A DNA stretch of 64,000 nucleotides from positions 1 through 64,000 of the forward strand of contig JAUNDI010000007.1 of NCBI GenBank assembly GCA_030526155.1, read 5' to 3'. The DNA is from Bacteroidia bacterium. GTDB taxonomy: Bacteria; Bacteroidota; Bacteroidia; Bacteroidales; Marinilabiliaceae. The position numbers and the translations under genes are program-made. This document shows, piece after piece, positions 1-8,565 of the stretch. Position 1 is the first letter of the stretch; every line of letters starts with the position of its first letter. Below the pieces are notes generated by a model. The model searched no databases. It saw only the letters and a program-made list of their open reading frames with translations, and had not been told where the DNA came from.

Positions 1-652
1 AGTAGAGGCAGCAGAGGTAAGCATGCACCAGGTACTTAAGGAGAAGTTCGTTGAGGGTGGTGTAGGTTGGATGCTCCCAGTGTTGGCATGTATCGTTCTT
101 GGTCTTGCTATTGCTATCGAGCGTATCATTTACCTCACAGCAGCAAACACAAACACAAAGAAGCTTCTCGAGAAGGTAGAGAGCGCTCTTAATGAGGGTG
201 GTGTTGAGAAGGCAAAGGATGTTTGCCGTAACTCACGTGGTCCAGTAGCTTCAATCTTCTATCAGGGTCTTGAGCGTTACGACGAGGGTCTTGACATGGT
301 TGAGAAGTCTGTAGTATCTTACGGTTCGGTACAGATGGGTCAGCTTGAGAGTGGTATGACATGGATTTCATTGTTCATTGCTCTTGCTCCATCTCTCGGA
401 TTTATGGGTACTGTAGTAGGTATGATCGGTGCGTTCGACTCTATCCAGGCTATGGGTGATATTTCTCCTATTGCGGTTGCTGGTGGTATCAAGGTTGCTC
501 TTTTGACAACATTGTTCGGTTTGATCGCAGCTGTAATTCTTCAAGTATTCTACAACTACATCGTAGTTAAGATTGACGGCATCGTAAACAAGATGGAGGA
601 CGCTTCTATCTCGTTCATGGATGTTCTCTTGAAGTACAAGGCAAACCATTAA
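1..652 (+). CDS. exbB: ExbB/TolQ-type proton channel subunit (5' end outside window)
   Basis: Inner-membrane channel subunit of the ExbB-ExbD motor, which uses the proton gradient to energise TonB-dependent transport through the outer membrane. Three hydrophobic segments are visible: one near the N-terminus (around GWMLPVLACIVLGLAIAI), one at the family hallmark GFMGTVVGMIGAF, and one at KVALLTTLFGLIAAVI. The frame is open to the first base of the window. ExbB proteins of Bacteroidales that I know have a longer N-terminus in front of the HQ.LK.KF.EG block, so the ATG at 23 is probably an internal Met and the true start lies upstream. It heads a same-strand run with the membrane protein at 682 and two ExbD genes, the usual Bacteroidales arrangement. 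Family assignment is firm; the start is not in view. Confidence 0.9.
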   Translation, partial: VEAAEVSMHQVLKEKFVEGGVGWMLPVLACIVLGLAIAIERIIYLTAANTNTKKLLEKVESALNEGGVEKAKDVCRNSRGPVASIFYQGLERYDEGLDMVEKSVVSYGSVQMGQLESGMTWISLFIALAPSLGFMGTVVGMIGAFDSIQAMGDISPIAVAGGIKVALLTTLFGLIAAVILQVFYNYIVVKIDGIVNKMEDASISFMDVLLKYKANH

Positions 653-681
653 TCGATTGTTCATCTTTAATTCTGTAATAG

Positions 682-1143
682 ATGAAGACAGTAGGTTTAA
701 TTGGTAAGGTAGTAATGTTTGCCATAGTAGTCATTGGCTTAGTTTTGGCTTTGTTGATGGGTGCTAATGATGAGATTCTTGCTGCGGCTACAAATCCAGC
801 TGCTAGTGCGGATGGCTCATTTACAGGCATTACTATTGTAGCTACCATAGCTATATTGGCTATTGGTATCCTTGGAGCCCTTGTATCGTGGGTATTCGAG
901 GCATTCACAAATCCAGAGGGTTTGGTGAAGTCGGCTATTATTGTAGTTGCATGTTTTGCTATTGTTGGCATTTGCTGGTATTTGGCAGACGACACAATCC
1001 TCAACCTTCCAGGTTATGAGGGTACAGATAACGAGCCATTCATGTTGAAGGTTGCTGATACAGGTATTTTCTTGGCATACATTAGTGCTAGTGCTGCTGT
1101 ATTGTGTATCCTTTATTCGGAGGTTCGTCAATTGTTTAGATAA
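682..1143 (+). CDS. small multi-pass membrane protein of the exb cluster, function unknown
   Basis: A 153-residue protein with four hydrophobic stretches: residues ~3-25, ~48-76, ~87-108 and ~130-147. No catalytic motif is visible. It lies 29 bases after exbB and 39 bases before the first exbD, on the same strand, so co-transcription is likely. A membrane protein of this size between exbB and exbD is a recurring arrangement in Bacteroidales, which suggests an accessory subunit of the ExbBD complex. That role is inferred from position only. The start ATG at 682 gives a hydrophobic N-terminal segment that may serve as an uncleaved signal anchor. Confidence 0.7.
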   Translation: MKTVGLIGKVVMFAIVVIGLVLALLMGANDEILAAATNPAASADGSFTGITIVATIAILAIGILGALVSWVFEAFTNPEGLVKSAIIVVACFAIVGICWYLADDTILNLPGYEGTDNEPFMLKVADTGIFLAYISASAAVLCILYSEVRQLFR

Positions 1144-1182
1144 GCGACCATTTAGTGGTTAAACTAGAAAGAGAATAAGAAA

Positions 1183-1755
1183 ATGGCAAAGAAAGAAACT
1201 CCAGAACTTAATGCTAGTTCTTTGGCGGACATTGCGTTCTTGCTCCTTATCTTCTTCCTTGTAGCCACAACAATGAGCACGGACACAGGTTTGGCTCGTA
1301 TGTTGCCACCTATGTCGGACAGCAAAGATGAGGATGCTCCTCCAATCAAGGAGAGAAACGTGTTCACTGTGCTTCTCAACTTTAGAAATGAGCTATTGGT
1401 TGAGAATGAATGGTTACAAGTAAAGGATTTGCGTGCTAAGGCAAAAGAGTTCATTGCCAATCCAGCGAATTTGGAGACACTTCCAGAGAAGACAGAGACA
1501 GAGGTTGAGTTCTTCGGTCTTTATCCTGTATCGAAGGGTGTGATTTCGCTTCAGAATGACCGTGGTAGTACATACCAGGCTTATTTGGAGGTACAGAATG
1601 AGCTCCAGGCTGCATACAATGAGCTTCGTGACGAGCTAGCTAAGTCGAAATTCCGCAAGAGCTACGAAGATTGTTCGGATGCTGAGCAGAAGGCGATAAA
1701 GGCGATTTATCCTCAACGTATATCGGAGGCTGAACCTAAAAACTACAAGAAGTAA
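1183..1755 (+). CDS. exbD: ExbD/TolR family biopolymer transport protein (first copy)
   Basis: ExbD-type subunit: one N-terminal membrane helix and a periplasmic domain. The helix (residues ~14-33, LADIAFLLLIFFLVATT) carries the conserved Asp16 that relays protons in this family. At 190 residues it is longer than the usual ~140. The extra length is in the periplasmic part, which contains a charged stretch (about residues 135-170) that may be coiled. Its stop codon overlaps the start of the second exbD (TAATG), so the two are probably translationally coupled. Having two ExbD proteins per ExbB is common in Bacteroidota and may allow a heteromeric stator. Confidence 0.88.
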   Translation: MAKKETPELNASSLADIAFLLLIFFLVATTMSTDTGLARMLPPMSDSKDEDAPPIKERNVFTVLLNFRNELLVENEWLQVKDLRAKAKEFIANPANLETLPEKTETEVEFFGLYPVSKGVISLQNDRGSTYQAYLEVQNELQAAYNELRDELAKSKFRKSYEDCSDAEQKAIKAIYPQRISEAEPKNYKK

Positions 1756-2219
1756 TGGCAAAATTCAGAAAAGAGAGAAAAGGTGGACAGCAGAAGTTGA
1801 ACACCTCGTCGTTGCCTGATATTGTGTTCATGCTTTTGTTCTTCTTCATGGTTGCAACATCAATGAAGGAGGTTACAATGCAGGTTAAGATTAAGACTCC
1901 TGAGGCTACAGAGGTAACAAAGCTAGAGCAGAAATCATTGGTATCATATGTTTACGTAGGTGTACCATTGAGCACAAAGAAGTATGGTACAGAGCCACGT
2001 ATTCAGCTTAATGATGCGTTTGCTACAGTAGATGGTATTGGAGATTATATTCTTCAAGAGCGTGAGGGTTTGAAAGAGTCTGATCGTCCTAAGATGACAG
2101 TTTCTATCAAGGCTGATGCTGATGTACAGATGGGTACAATCACTGATATCAAGCAAGCTCTACGTAAAGCTCAGGCGCTAAAGATTAGCTATTCGGCACG
2201 TAAGGCGCAGACAAAGTAA
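1755..2219 (+). CDS. exbD: ExbD/TolR family biopolymer transport protein (second copy)
   Basis: Second ExbD/TolR protein, 154 residues. It has a basic cytoplasmic N-terminus (MAKFRKERKGGQQK), then a membrane helix starting at LPDIVFMLLFFFMVATSM with conserved Asp22, then a periplasmic domain of family length. The start is set by the TAATG overlap with the preceding exbD. It is the last gene of the run: a hairpin with a T-tract follows about 35 bases after the stop. It shares the short helix-flanking pattern with the first copy but is clearly diverged from it, so the pair is an old duplication rather than a recent one. Confidence 0.9.
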   Translation: MAKFRKERKGGQQKLNTSSLPDIVFMLLFFFMVATSMKEVTMQVKIKTPEATEVTKLEQKSLVSYVYVGVPLSTKKYGTEPRIQLNDAFATVDGIGDYILQEREGLKESDRPKMTVSIKADADVQMGTITDIKQALRKAQALKISYSARKAQTK

Positions 2220-2253
2220 TTTAGATTAAAGTCAAAGTCAAGTCATAAACAGC

Positions 2254-2283
2254 TACGGATGCGGGTCCGTGGGTGTTTTTTTA
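2254..2283 (+). terminator. rho-independent terminator after the exb operon
   Basis: ACGGA and TCCGT form a 5-bp stem (6 bp with a T-G pair) around TGCGGG, followed by GGGTG and seven T residues. It lies ~35 bases after the second exbD stop. The stem is short, so confidence is moderate. Confidence 0.6.
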
Positions 2284-2329
2284 TTGTAGTTATTCTAGTT
2301 ATTCTAGATGTTCTAGAGGGTGGAGGCTT

Positions 2330-2392
2330 TTTTATCGCAGTTTTTGCTTTGTGTGGACTTAGGGATTGGCTTGTTTGTTCGCAGTTTTTGCT
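2330..2392 (+). repeat. two diverged copies of the TCGCAGTTTTT motif
   Basis: ATCGCAGTTTTTGC (from 2334) and TTGTTCGCAGTTTTTGC (from 2375) lie in the convergent gap between exbD and glyS. They match the 3' part of the TTGCTCGCAGTTTTT repeat seen at 8.5, 20.8 and 38.8 kb. The rest of the 2220-2508 gap holds the two terminators and no credible gene. Confidence 0.5.
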
Positions 2393-2439
2393 GTTTGGGA
2401 GAAGGGGGTGGTATATGATTGTTGTGATGAGGGTATATA

Positions 2440-2476
2440 AAAAGTGCCCCACTGAGAATAGGGACCTCAGTGGGGC
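2440..2476 (-). terminator. strong terminator hairpin for glyS
   Basis: Perfect 11-bp stem: GCCCCACTGAG at 2446-2456 and its complement at 2466-2476, with a 9-base loop. Read on the minus strand, the stem is followed by ACTTTTT, so it terminates glyS transcripts. It may also block read-through from the plus strand. Confidence 0.85.
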
Positions 2477-2508
2477 GTATTAATTGTGGTCTTATTGTGG
2501 ACTTGGTA

Positions 2509-4056
2509 TTACTCGAGGAGCTTTTTGAAGAGCTCTGCGCCTGTTACCTGCTTTGAGATCATTGCATGGAGGGCGTCGATATTGATTCTCTCCTGTTGCA
2601 TTGTATCGCGGTAACGAACGGTAACGGTGTTATCCTCGAGAGTCTGATGATCTACTGTTACGCAGAAAGGAGTACCGATAGCGTCCTGACGACGGTAGCG
2701 CTTACCGATTGAGTCCTTCTCGTCGTATTGGCAGTTGAACTCGAGTTTCATTGTATTCATGATTTCGCGAGCCTTCTCTGGGAGGCCATCCTTCTTGATA
2801 AGAGGGAGGACTGCCAACTTAACTGGAGCCAATACTGCTGGGAGGCGGAGAACTACGCGTGTATCGCCGCCCTCGAGAGCCTCCTCCTTGTATGCACCTG
2901 CGAGGATGCTAAGGAACATGCGATCGACGCCGATAGATGTCTCGATAACGTATGGAGTGTAGCTCTTATTGAGTTCTGGATCGAAGTATTCGATTTTCTT
3001 ACCAGAATATTTAGCATGAGAAGAGAGGTCGAAATCTGTACGAGAGTGGATACCCTCAACTTCCTTGAAGCCGAATGGCATACGGAATTCGATATCTGTT
3101 GCTGCGTTAGCGTAGTGAGCTAGCTTGTCGTGGTCGTGGTATTGGTAGTTCTCATCACCCATGCCGAGAGCCTTGTGCCACTTGAGACGGAAAGATTTCC
3201 AGTAATCGAACCATTTCATCTCCTCGCCTGGGCGAACGAAGAACTGCATCTCCATCTGTTCGAACTCGCGCATACGGAAGATGAACTGACGAGCTACGAT
3301 TTCGTTACGGAACGCCTTGCCGATTTGGGCGATACCGAAAGGAATCTTCATACGACCTGTCTTTTGGACATTGAGGAAGTTTACGAAGATGCCCTGAGCG
3401 GTCTCTGGGCGGAGGTAGATTTTCATAGCGCCGTCGGCTGTAGAACCCATCTCTGTAGAGAACATAAGGTTGAACTGGCGAACCTCTGTCCAGTTCTTTG
3501 TGCCGCTTATAGGGCAAACAATCTCCTCGTCGATAATAATCTGACGAAGTTCCTCGAGGTTGTTATCGTTTAGAGCTTTCGAGAAGCGAGCGTGGAGAGC
3601 ATCCTTCTTAGCCTGCTCACGGAGGACGTTAGGGTTAGTCTCGCGGAACTTAGCCTCATCGAACTCGTCGCCGAACTTCTTTTTAGCCTTATTGATCTCC
3701 TTTTCGATCTTATCATCGAACTTAGCCATCTGCTCTTCGATGAGCACGTCAGCACGATAACGTTTTTTAGAATCCTTGTTGTCGATCAATGGGTCGTTGA
3801 AAGCATCTACGTGACCTGATGCCTTCCAGATTGTTGGGTGCATAAAGATAGCAGAGTCGAGACCAACGACATTATCGTTGAGTTTCACCATTGCATCCCA
3901 CCAATACTTTTTGATGTTGTTTTTAAGCTCTACACCATTTTGACCGTAGTCATAAACGGCACCTAGGCCATCATATATTTCACTACTAGGGAATACGAAA
4001 CCGTACTCTTTACAGTGTGCTACAAGCTTCTTGAAAACATCTTCCTGCTGTGCCAT
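2509..4056 (-). CDS. glyS: glycyl-tRNA synthetase, single-chain class II (eukaryote-like) type
   Basis: Charges tRNA-Gly with glycine. About 515 residues, the size of the homodimeric alpha2 enzyme rather than the alpha/beta two-gene form. It has class II catalytic motifs, including the GLGAVYDYGQNGVELKNN block near the N-terminus, the motif 2-like FRNEIVARQFIFRMREFEQ, and TSIGVDRMFLSIL near the C-terminal end of the catalytic core. The C-terminal anticodon-binding domain follows (from about APVKLAVLPL). I chose the start at 4056 (MAQQEDVFKKL): the in-frame ATG at 4089 sits inside the promoter -7 element TAATTTTG. Divergent from hisS across a 139-base gap. Confidence 0.95.
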   Translation of the reverse strand: MAQQEDVFKKLVAHCKEYGFVFPSSEIYDGLGAVYDYGQNGVELKNNIKKYWWDAMVKLNDNVVGLDSAIFMHPTIWKASGHVDAFNDPLIDNKDSKKRYRADVLIEEQMAKFDDKIEKEINKAKKKFGDEFDEAKFRETNPNVLREQAKKDALHARFSKALNDNNLEELRQIIIDEEIVCPISGTKNWTEVRQFNLMFSTEMGSTADGAMKIYLRPETAQGIFVNFLNVQKTGRMKIPFGIAQIGKAFRNEIVARQFIFRMREFEQMEMQFFVRPGEEMKWFDYWKSFRLKWHKALGMGDENYQYHDHDKLAHYANAATDIEFRMPFGFKEVEGIHSRTDFDLSSHAKYSGKKIEYFDPELNKSYTPYVIETSIGVDRMFLSILAGAYKEEALEGGDTRVVLRLPAVLAPVKLAVLPLIKKDGLPEKAREIMNTMKLEFNCQYDEKDSIGKRYRRQDAIGTPFCVTVDHQTLEDNTVTVRYRDTMQQERINIDALHAMISKQVTGAELFKKLLE

Positions 4057-4086
4057 ATTTTGAATATAATTTGTTCTATTTGGGCA

Positions 4087-4094
4087 CAAAATTA
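4087..4094 (-). promoter_or_regulatory. -7 promoter element of glyS
   Basis: TAATTTTG on the minus strand matches the Bacteroidota -7 consensus TAnnTTTG, about 30 bases before the chosen start. No clear -33 TTG is seen. Confidence 0.55.
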
Positions 4095-4136
4095 ATGCTT
4101 TTTCGGTCTTTTTGGAAATAATAAAGACTATAATGT

Positions 4137-4168
4137 GTTGAAAATGTCTTATTAAGAGTGTATTTTTG
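4137..4168 (+). promoter_or_regulatory. Bacteroidota-type promoter of hisS
   Basis: GTTG at 4137-4140 (-33), a 20-bp spacer, and TATTTTTG at 4161-4168 (-7). It excludes the upstream ATG at 4166 and supports the start at 4196. Confidence 0.75.
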
Positions 4169-4195
4169 CAACCGAATTTATATTTGAATAAGATA

Positions 4196-5557
4196 ATGGC
4201 TGTAACAAAACCAAGTATACCAAAGGGTACGCGTGACTTCTCGGCAGTTGAGATGGCTCGCCGTAATTATATATTTGACACGATAAAGGGTGTTTTTGCT
4301 AAATATGGCTTTAGCCAAATTGAAACTCCAGCGATGGAGAACCTCTCTACGCTACTTGGCAAGTATGGTGATGAGGGAGATAAGCTTTTGTTCAAGATAT
4401 TAAATTCGGGAGATTTTTTATCGAGTGCAGGCGGTCCGTTGAATCCTAATTCGGACAAGGCGGCATTGCAGATATCGGAGAAGGGTTTACGTTATGACCT
4501 CACGGTACCATTTGCGCGTTTTGTTGTACAGCATCAGATGGAGCTTACCTTTCCATTTAAGAGATTCCAGATTCAGCCAGTATGGCGAGCAGACCGTCCA
4601 CAGAAGGGACGTTATAGAGAGTTTTACCAGTGTGATGTAGATATCATTGGTTCGGATTCGCTTCTCAATGAGGTAGAGCTTATTCAGATAGTAGATGATG
4701 TTTATGAGGCATTGAATATCAATGTTGCCTTAAAGATAAACAACCGCAAAGTACTTGCTGGCATAGCAGAGGCTATAGGTGCTGCTGAGCATATGGTAGA
4801 CATTACGGTTGCCATAGATAAGCTAGATAAGATAGGCTTGGAGAATGTAAATGCTGAGCTAAAAGAGAAGGGCTTGTCGGACGAGAGTGTAGAGAAGTTG
4901 CAGCCAATACTCAAGATGCAGGGCTCGCAAGAGGAGAAACTTGCCACTATGCGAGGTGTATTGACATCAGAGGTAGGACAGAAGGGACTTGACGAGTTGG
5001 AGACGATATTCAATTATGTGAAGGCCCTTGGGTTGAAGAAGATAAAGGTAGAGCTAGATCTTACCTTAGCGAGAGGCTTGAATTATTATACTGGAGCGAT
5101 TTTTGAGGTTAAGGCACTTGATGTAGAGATAGGCTCAATTACTGGTGGCGGTAGATATGATGACTTGACAGGCATATTTGGACTTAAAGGCATGTCGGGT
5201 GTTGGCATCTCATTTGGTGCTGATAGAATTTACGATGTGATGACACAATTGAACCTTTTCCCTGAGTCTGTATTAGAGCAGACACGCATACTCTTTGCGA
5301 ACTTTGGAGGAGAAGATGAGATGTACTCACTTATGCAGGTAAGAGCCCTTAGAGCGAAAGGGTTTAAGGTAGAGATATTCCCTGATGCTACAAAGATGAA
5401 GAAGCAGATGCAGTATGCTGACAAGAAGCAGATACCATTTGTAGCGCTCTGTGGAGAGACTGAGAGGAATGAGAATAAGATAACTCTCAAGAATATGGTA
5501 ACTGGAGAGCAATCGTCATTGACACTTGAAGAGGTTGCTGCTCAGATTGCTAGATAA
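4196..5557 (+). CDS. hisS: histidyl-tRNA synthetase
   Basis: Charges tRNA-His. About 453 residues, class II. Visible landmarks are the N-terminal KGTRDFS block ([14 protein letters not shown]), motif 2 ([23 protein letters not shown]), the histidine-specific segment [15 protein letters not shown], and GGGRYDDL followed by [15 protein letters not shown] (motif 3). The C-terminal anticodon domain is present (from ~RILFANFGG). The start is at 4196 (MAVTKPSIP) because an upstream ATG at 4166 lies within the -7 promoter element. The lipid A genes lpxD, lpxC and lpxA follow on the same strand with short gaps. Confidence 0.95.
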   Translation: MAVTKPSIPKGTRDFSAVEMARRNYIFDTIKGVFAKYGFSQIETPAMENLSTLLGKYGDEGDKLLFKILNSGDFLSSAGGPLNPNSDKAALQISEKGLRYDLTVPFARFVVQHQMELTFPFKRFQIQPVWRADRPQKGRYREFYQCDVDIIGSDSLLNEVELIQIVDDVYEALNINVALKINNRKVLAGIAEAIGAAEHMVDITVAIDKLDKIGLENVNAELKEKGLSDESVEKLQPILKMQGSQEEKLATMRGVLTSEVGQKGLDELETIFNYVKALGLKKIKVELDLTLARGLNYYTGAIFEVKALDVEIGSITGGGRYDDLTGIFGLKGMSGVGISFGADRIYDVMTQLNLFPESVLEQTRILFANFGGEDEMYSLMQVRALRAKGFKVEIFPDATKMKKQMQYADKKQIPFVALCGETERNENKITLKNMVTGEQSSLTLEEVAAQIAR

Positions 5558-5577
5558 TAATAAATTGAATATATTCG
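5547..5577 (+). promoter_or_regulatory. possible internal promoter before lpxD
   Basis: TTG at 5547-5549, a 20-bp gap and TATATTCG at 5570-5577, a one-mismatch -7 element. It could let the lpx genes be transcribed independently of hisS. Confidence 0.4.
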
Positions 5578-5601
5578 CACGAATTATTTATAGACATCTA
5601 T

Positions 5602-6624
5602 ATGGAGTTTAAAGTATCAGACGTAGCGCAGTTGATTCAAGGTACTGTGGATGGTGATCCTAATGTACTCTTGCATGACGTATCAAAGATAGAGGAGGGC
5701 AAGCCGGGAACGCTTACCTTCTATTCTAACCCAAAGTATGAGCACTACGTGTACTCTACAGAGGCATCAGCCGTTATTGTCAATTCGGATTTCCAGCCAA
5801 CACAGCCGGTGAAGGCCACACTTATACGAGTACCAGATTCACGTCAGGCACTTGCTCAGCTACTATACATATATGAGAGTATGGTACCACAGAAGGTAGG
5901 CATAGAGCAACCTTCGTTTATATCTTCTACTGCTACGGTAGGAGAGAAGGCATATGTGGGAGCATTTGCATATATAGGAGAGAAGGTGCAGATAGGTAAT
6001 AACGTAAAGATATATCCACAGGCGTATATTGGAGATGGGGTTAAGATAGGTAATGACTGTCAGATATTCCCAGGGGTAAAGATATACAAAGGCTGTGTAC
6101 TTGGCGACAGAGTAATAGTACATGCGGGCACTGTGATAGGAGCTGATGGATTTGGTTTCCAACCAGATGCCAATAATAACTACAAGAAGGTACCACAAAT
6201 AGGTAATGTGGTTATTGAGGATGACGTAGAGATAGGAGCTAATACCTGTATAGACAGAGCGACAATGGGCTCTACCCGTATAGGCAAAGGCACTAAGCTA
6301 GACAACCTCATACAGATAGCTCACAATGTAGAGGTTGGTCAGAATAATGTTATGGCGGCTCAATCAGGCATTGCGGGAAGCACCAAGGTAGGAAGCAACT
6401 GTATGATAGGTGGACAAGTTGGCATTGCTGGTCATATTAACGTTCCAGACCAGGTGGTACTTGCGGCACAGACCGGAGTAAATAGCAGCATTAAGAAATC
6501 GGGCACCTATTTTGGTTCTCCTGCTATGGACTATATGGCATATAATAAATCTTTTGTCATATTCCGCAAGTTGCCAGAGTTAAAAGCACAATTAGATGAG
6601 CTAACTGAGAAAGTTGGCAAGTAA
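5602..6624 (+). CDS. lpxD: UDP-3-O-acylglucosamine N-acyltransferase
   Basis: Third step of lipid A synthesis: adds the N-linked 3-hydroxyacyl chain to UDP-3-O-acylglucosamine in the cytoplasm. 340 residues, the normal length. An N-terminal UDP-binding domain (about residues 1-100) is followed by a left-handed beta-helix of hexapeptide repeats ([20 protein letters not shown] onward). The conserved catalytic His is in [12 protein letters not shown]-terminal helix ([19 protein letters not shown]) ends the protein. It sits 44 bases after hisS and 9 bases before lpxC, so it is co-transcribed with lpxC and lpxA. Confidence 0.95.
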   Translation: MEFKVSDVAQLIQGTVDGDPNVLLHDVSKIEEGKPGTLTFYSNPKYEHYVYSTEASAVIVNSDFQPTQPVKATLIRVPDSRQALAQLLYIYESMVPQKVGIEQPSFISSTATVGEKAYVGAFAYIGEKVQIGNNVKIYPQAYIGDGVKIGNDCQIFPGVKIYKGCVLGDRVIVHAGTVIGADGFGFQPDANNNYKKVPQIGNVVIEDDVEIGANTCIDRATMGSTRIGKGTKLDNLIQIAHNVEVGQNNVMAAQSGIAGSTKVGSNCMIGGQVGIAGHINVPDQVVLAAQTGVNSSIKKSGTYFGSPAMDYMAYNKSFVIFRKLPELKAQLDELTEKVGK

Positions 6625-6633
6625 TATATAATT

Positions 6634-7557
6634 ATGGAGAGACAGACAACCATAAAAGCTGCTGCATCCTTTTCGGGCAAGGGATTGCATACGGGTGTAG
6701 TAGTAAATCTTACTATTAATCCAGCACCGATAGGTCATGGTTATAAGTTCCAAAGAGTAGACCTTGAGGACAAGCCAGTATTTGCTGCTGATGCGAGAAA
6801 CGTGTCATTTACACAGCGCGGCACGGTACTTAGTGCTGGAGGAGACAAAGCGAATGTAACGGTTAGTACTATTGAGCACCTTATGTCGGCTCTTAGAGGC
6901 AGACGTATTGACAATTGCTTAATAACACTTGATGGTCCTGAGGTACCTATTCTTGATGGTAGTGCGCTTCCATTTGTTGAGGCGATAGACAGAGTAGGCA
7001 TTGAGGAGCAGGATGCGGAGAGAGAGTATATGGTCATTACAGAGAAGACTGTATATGAGGAGCCAGAAAAGGGTATTAGAATTATAGCGCTTCCAGAGGC
7101 AGATGGCTTTGCTGCGCAGGTGAATATAGCCTTTAATGGTTCGCGTTGTCTTGGCAATCAGTTTGCATTGATTGAGTCATTAGATGAGTATGAGACAGTA
7201 TATGACTGTCGTACCTTTGTATTCTTGCATGAGGTAGCCTACCTACTTCAACAAGGATTGATAAAGGGAGGAGATTTAGAGAATGCCATTGTATTTGTTG
7301 AGAAAGAGCTCACAGACGAGGAGAAGGCACAGATAGCTGCTCTTATGGGTAAGACACCGACAATACATGCATCAGGCGTTTTGAACGACAGAGACCTTAA
7401 GTACAACAACGAGGCAGCTAGACACAAACTCCTTGACCTTATTGGAGATTTAGCGTTAGTAGGTAAGCCTATTAAAGGTAGGATTATAGCTACACGCTCT
7501 GGACATGGCTCTAATGCGGAGTTTGCCCGTATGTTGATAAAGAAATATGGATTTTAA
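6634..7557 (+). CDS. lpxC: UDP-3-O-acyl-N-acetylglucosamine deacetylase, stand-alone form without FabZ domain
   Basis: Committed step of lipid A synthesis, a zinc-dependent deacetylation. 307 residues. Zinc ligands His82 (STIEHLMSAL), His264 and Asp268 (AARHKLLDLIGD), the neighbouring Glu81 and the catalytic His291 (SGHGSN) are all present, so the deacetylase should be active. In most Bacteroidota LpxC is fused to a C-terminal FabZ dehydratase, giving ~460 residues. Here the protein stops right after the deacetylase domain, and lpxA starts only 30 bases later, so no fabZ remnant is left between them. The fabZ function must be encoded elsewhere. Confidence 0.94.
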   Translation: MERQTTIKAAASFSGKGLHTGVVVNLTINPAPIGHGYKFQRVDLEDKPVFAADARNVSFTQRGTVLSAGGDKANVTVSTIEHLMSALRGRRIDNCLITLDGPEVPILDGSALPFVEAIDRVGIEEQDAEREYMVITEKTVYEEPEKGIRIIALPEADGFAAQVNIAFNGSRCLGNQFALIESLDEYETVYDCRTFVFLHEVAYLLQQGLIKGGDLENAIVFVEKELTDEEKAQIAALMGKTPTIHASGVLNDRDLKYNNEAARHKLLDLIGDLALVGKPIKGRIIATRSGHGSNAEFARMLIKKYGF

Positions 7558-7587
7558 TATAACCAACAAATAAAGCTTAGTAGAAAA

Positions 7588-8364
7588 ATGATTAGTCCTT
7601 TAGCATCAGTAGATCCAAAAGCTAAGATTGGTAACAACGTTACTATTGACCCATTTGCTTGTATAGCAGGTGATGTAGAGATAGGCGATGGTTGCCATAT
7701 TATGTCGAATGCCGTAATCTGCGACGGAGTTCGCATGGGAAAGAACAATAGAGTATTTCCACATGCGACAATAGGAGCTATTCCACAAGACCTTAAGTTT
7801 GTTGGTGAGTATACACTCTGTGAGATTGGCGACAACAATACATTTAGAGAGTGTGTTACTATAAATCGTGGTACAGCATCGAAGAACACTACAATAATAG
7901 GTTCGAACAACCTTTTGATGGCCTATGTACATGTGGGACATGACTGTGTATTAGGTTCGAATATTATTGTATCGAATGCTTGTCAGTTTGCTGGAGAGGT
8001 ACAGATTATGGACTGCGCCGTTGTAGGAGGTGGTTCGCTTGTACATCAGTTTACAAGAATTGGCTCATATGTAATGATACAAGGAGGTACACGACTTGGC
8101 AAAGATATTCCTCCATTCTCAATGATTGGTAGAGAGCCAGCAGCATTCTGCGGTTTGAACCTTGTAGGACTCCGTAGAAGAGGCTTTGAGCGTGAGCAGA
8201 TAGATACTATTAATCAAGTATACGACTTCCTTTATAGAAAGAATTTGAATACTACACAAGCTGTTAAGGCTATTGAAGAAGAGATGCCACAGAGTGAAGC
8301 AAGAGATATGATACTTGACTTTGTAAAGAGCAGCGAGAGAGGTATTGTTCCAGGCTTGAAGTAA
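7588..8364 (+). CDS. lpxA: UDP-N-acetylglucosamine O-acyltransferase
   Basis: First step of lipid A synthesis: transfers a 3-hydroxyacyl chain from ACP to the 3-OH of UDP-GlcNAc. 258 residues, the family length. Hexapeptide-repeat beta-helix (for example KIGNNVTIDPFACIAGDVEI), the catalytic His in the conserved HVGHD motif (LMAYVHVGHDCVLGSN), and a C-terminal helical domain (GLRRRGFEREQIDTINQVYDF). It is the last gene of hisS-lpxD-lpxC-lpxA; a hairpin with a T-tract follows at 8391. Confidence 0.96.
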   Translation: MISPLASVDPKAKIGNNVTIDPFACIAGDVEIGDGCHIMSNAVICDGVRMGKNNRVFPHATIGAIPQDLKFVGEYTLCEIGDNNTFRECVTINRGTASKNTTIIGSNNLLMAYVHVGHDCVLGSNIIVSNACQFAGEVQIMDCAVVGGGSLVHQFTRIGSYVMIQGGTRLGKDIPPFSMIGREPAAFCGLNLVGLRRRGFEREQIDTINQVYDFLYRKNLNTTQAVKAIEEEMPQSEARDMILDFVKSSERGIVPGLK

Positions 8365-8390
8365 TATTTGACAGCGACAATATTTAAGAG

Positions 8391-8424
8391 GCAGTTTGAA
8401 GTTTATCTTCGAGCTGCTTTTTTT
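8391..8424 (+). terminator. terminator after lpxA
   Basis: Interrupted stem GCAG-TTT-GAAG with CTTC-GAG-CTGC around a 5-base loop, followed by seven T residues, 27 bases after the lpxA stop. Confidence 0.7.
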
Positions 8425-8461
8425 ATTTGTAGGGTAGTACTTGGTTTGATAGCGGATGATA

Positions 8462-8526
8462 CCTATTTGCTCGCAGTTTTTATATAGTGAGCACCCTATG
8501 AGCACCCTATTTGCTCGCAGTTTTTT
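8462..8526 (+). repeat. double copy of the TTGCTCGCAGTTTTT terminator-like repeat
   Basis: CCTATTTGCTCGCAGTTTTT occurs at 8462-8481 and again ending at 8525. Before the second copy, GAGCACCCTAT is present twice in tandem. GTGAGC (8487-8492) or the second GAGC can pair with GCTCGC (8513-8518), giving a hairpin followed by AGTTTTTT. It lies between the convergent lpxA and LicD genes. The same element recurs at 20.8 and 38.8 kb. Confidence 0.75.
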
Positions 8527-8565
8527 GTTTTACTTGTGTCATCTTTATATAAGATGTGGGAAAAA

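Noticed and set aside
2259..2483. A 74-codon frame after the exb operon
   Set aside because: It runs through both terminators and the repeat motifs, and the composition is biased; no coding signal.
4057..4089. Longer N-terminus for glyS, and likewise for hisS (4166), manC (38866), the HU-SPOR gene (40748) and frr (43460)
   Set aside because: In each case the -7 promoter element lies inside the extra segment or at its start, so translation must begin later.
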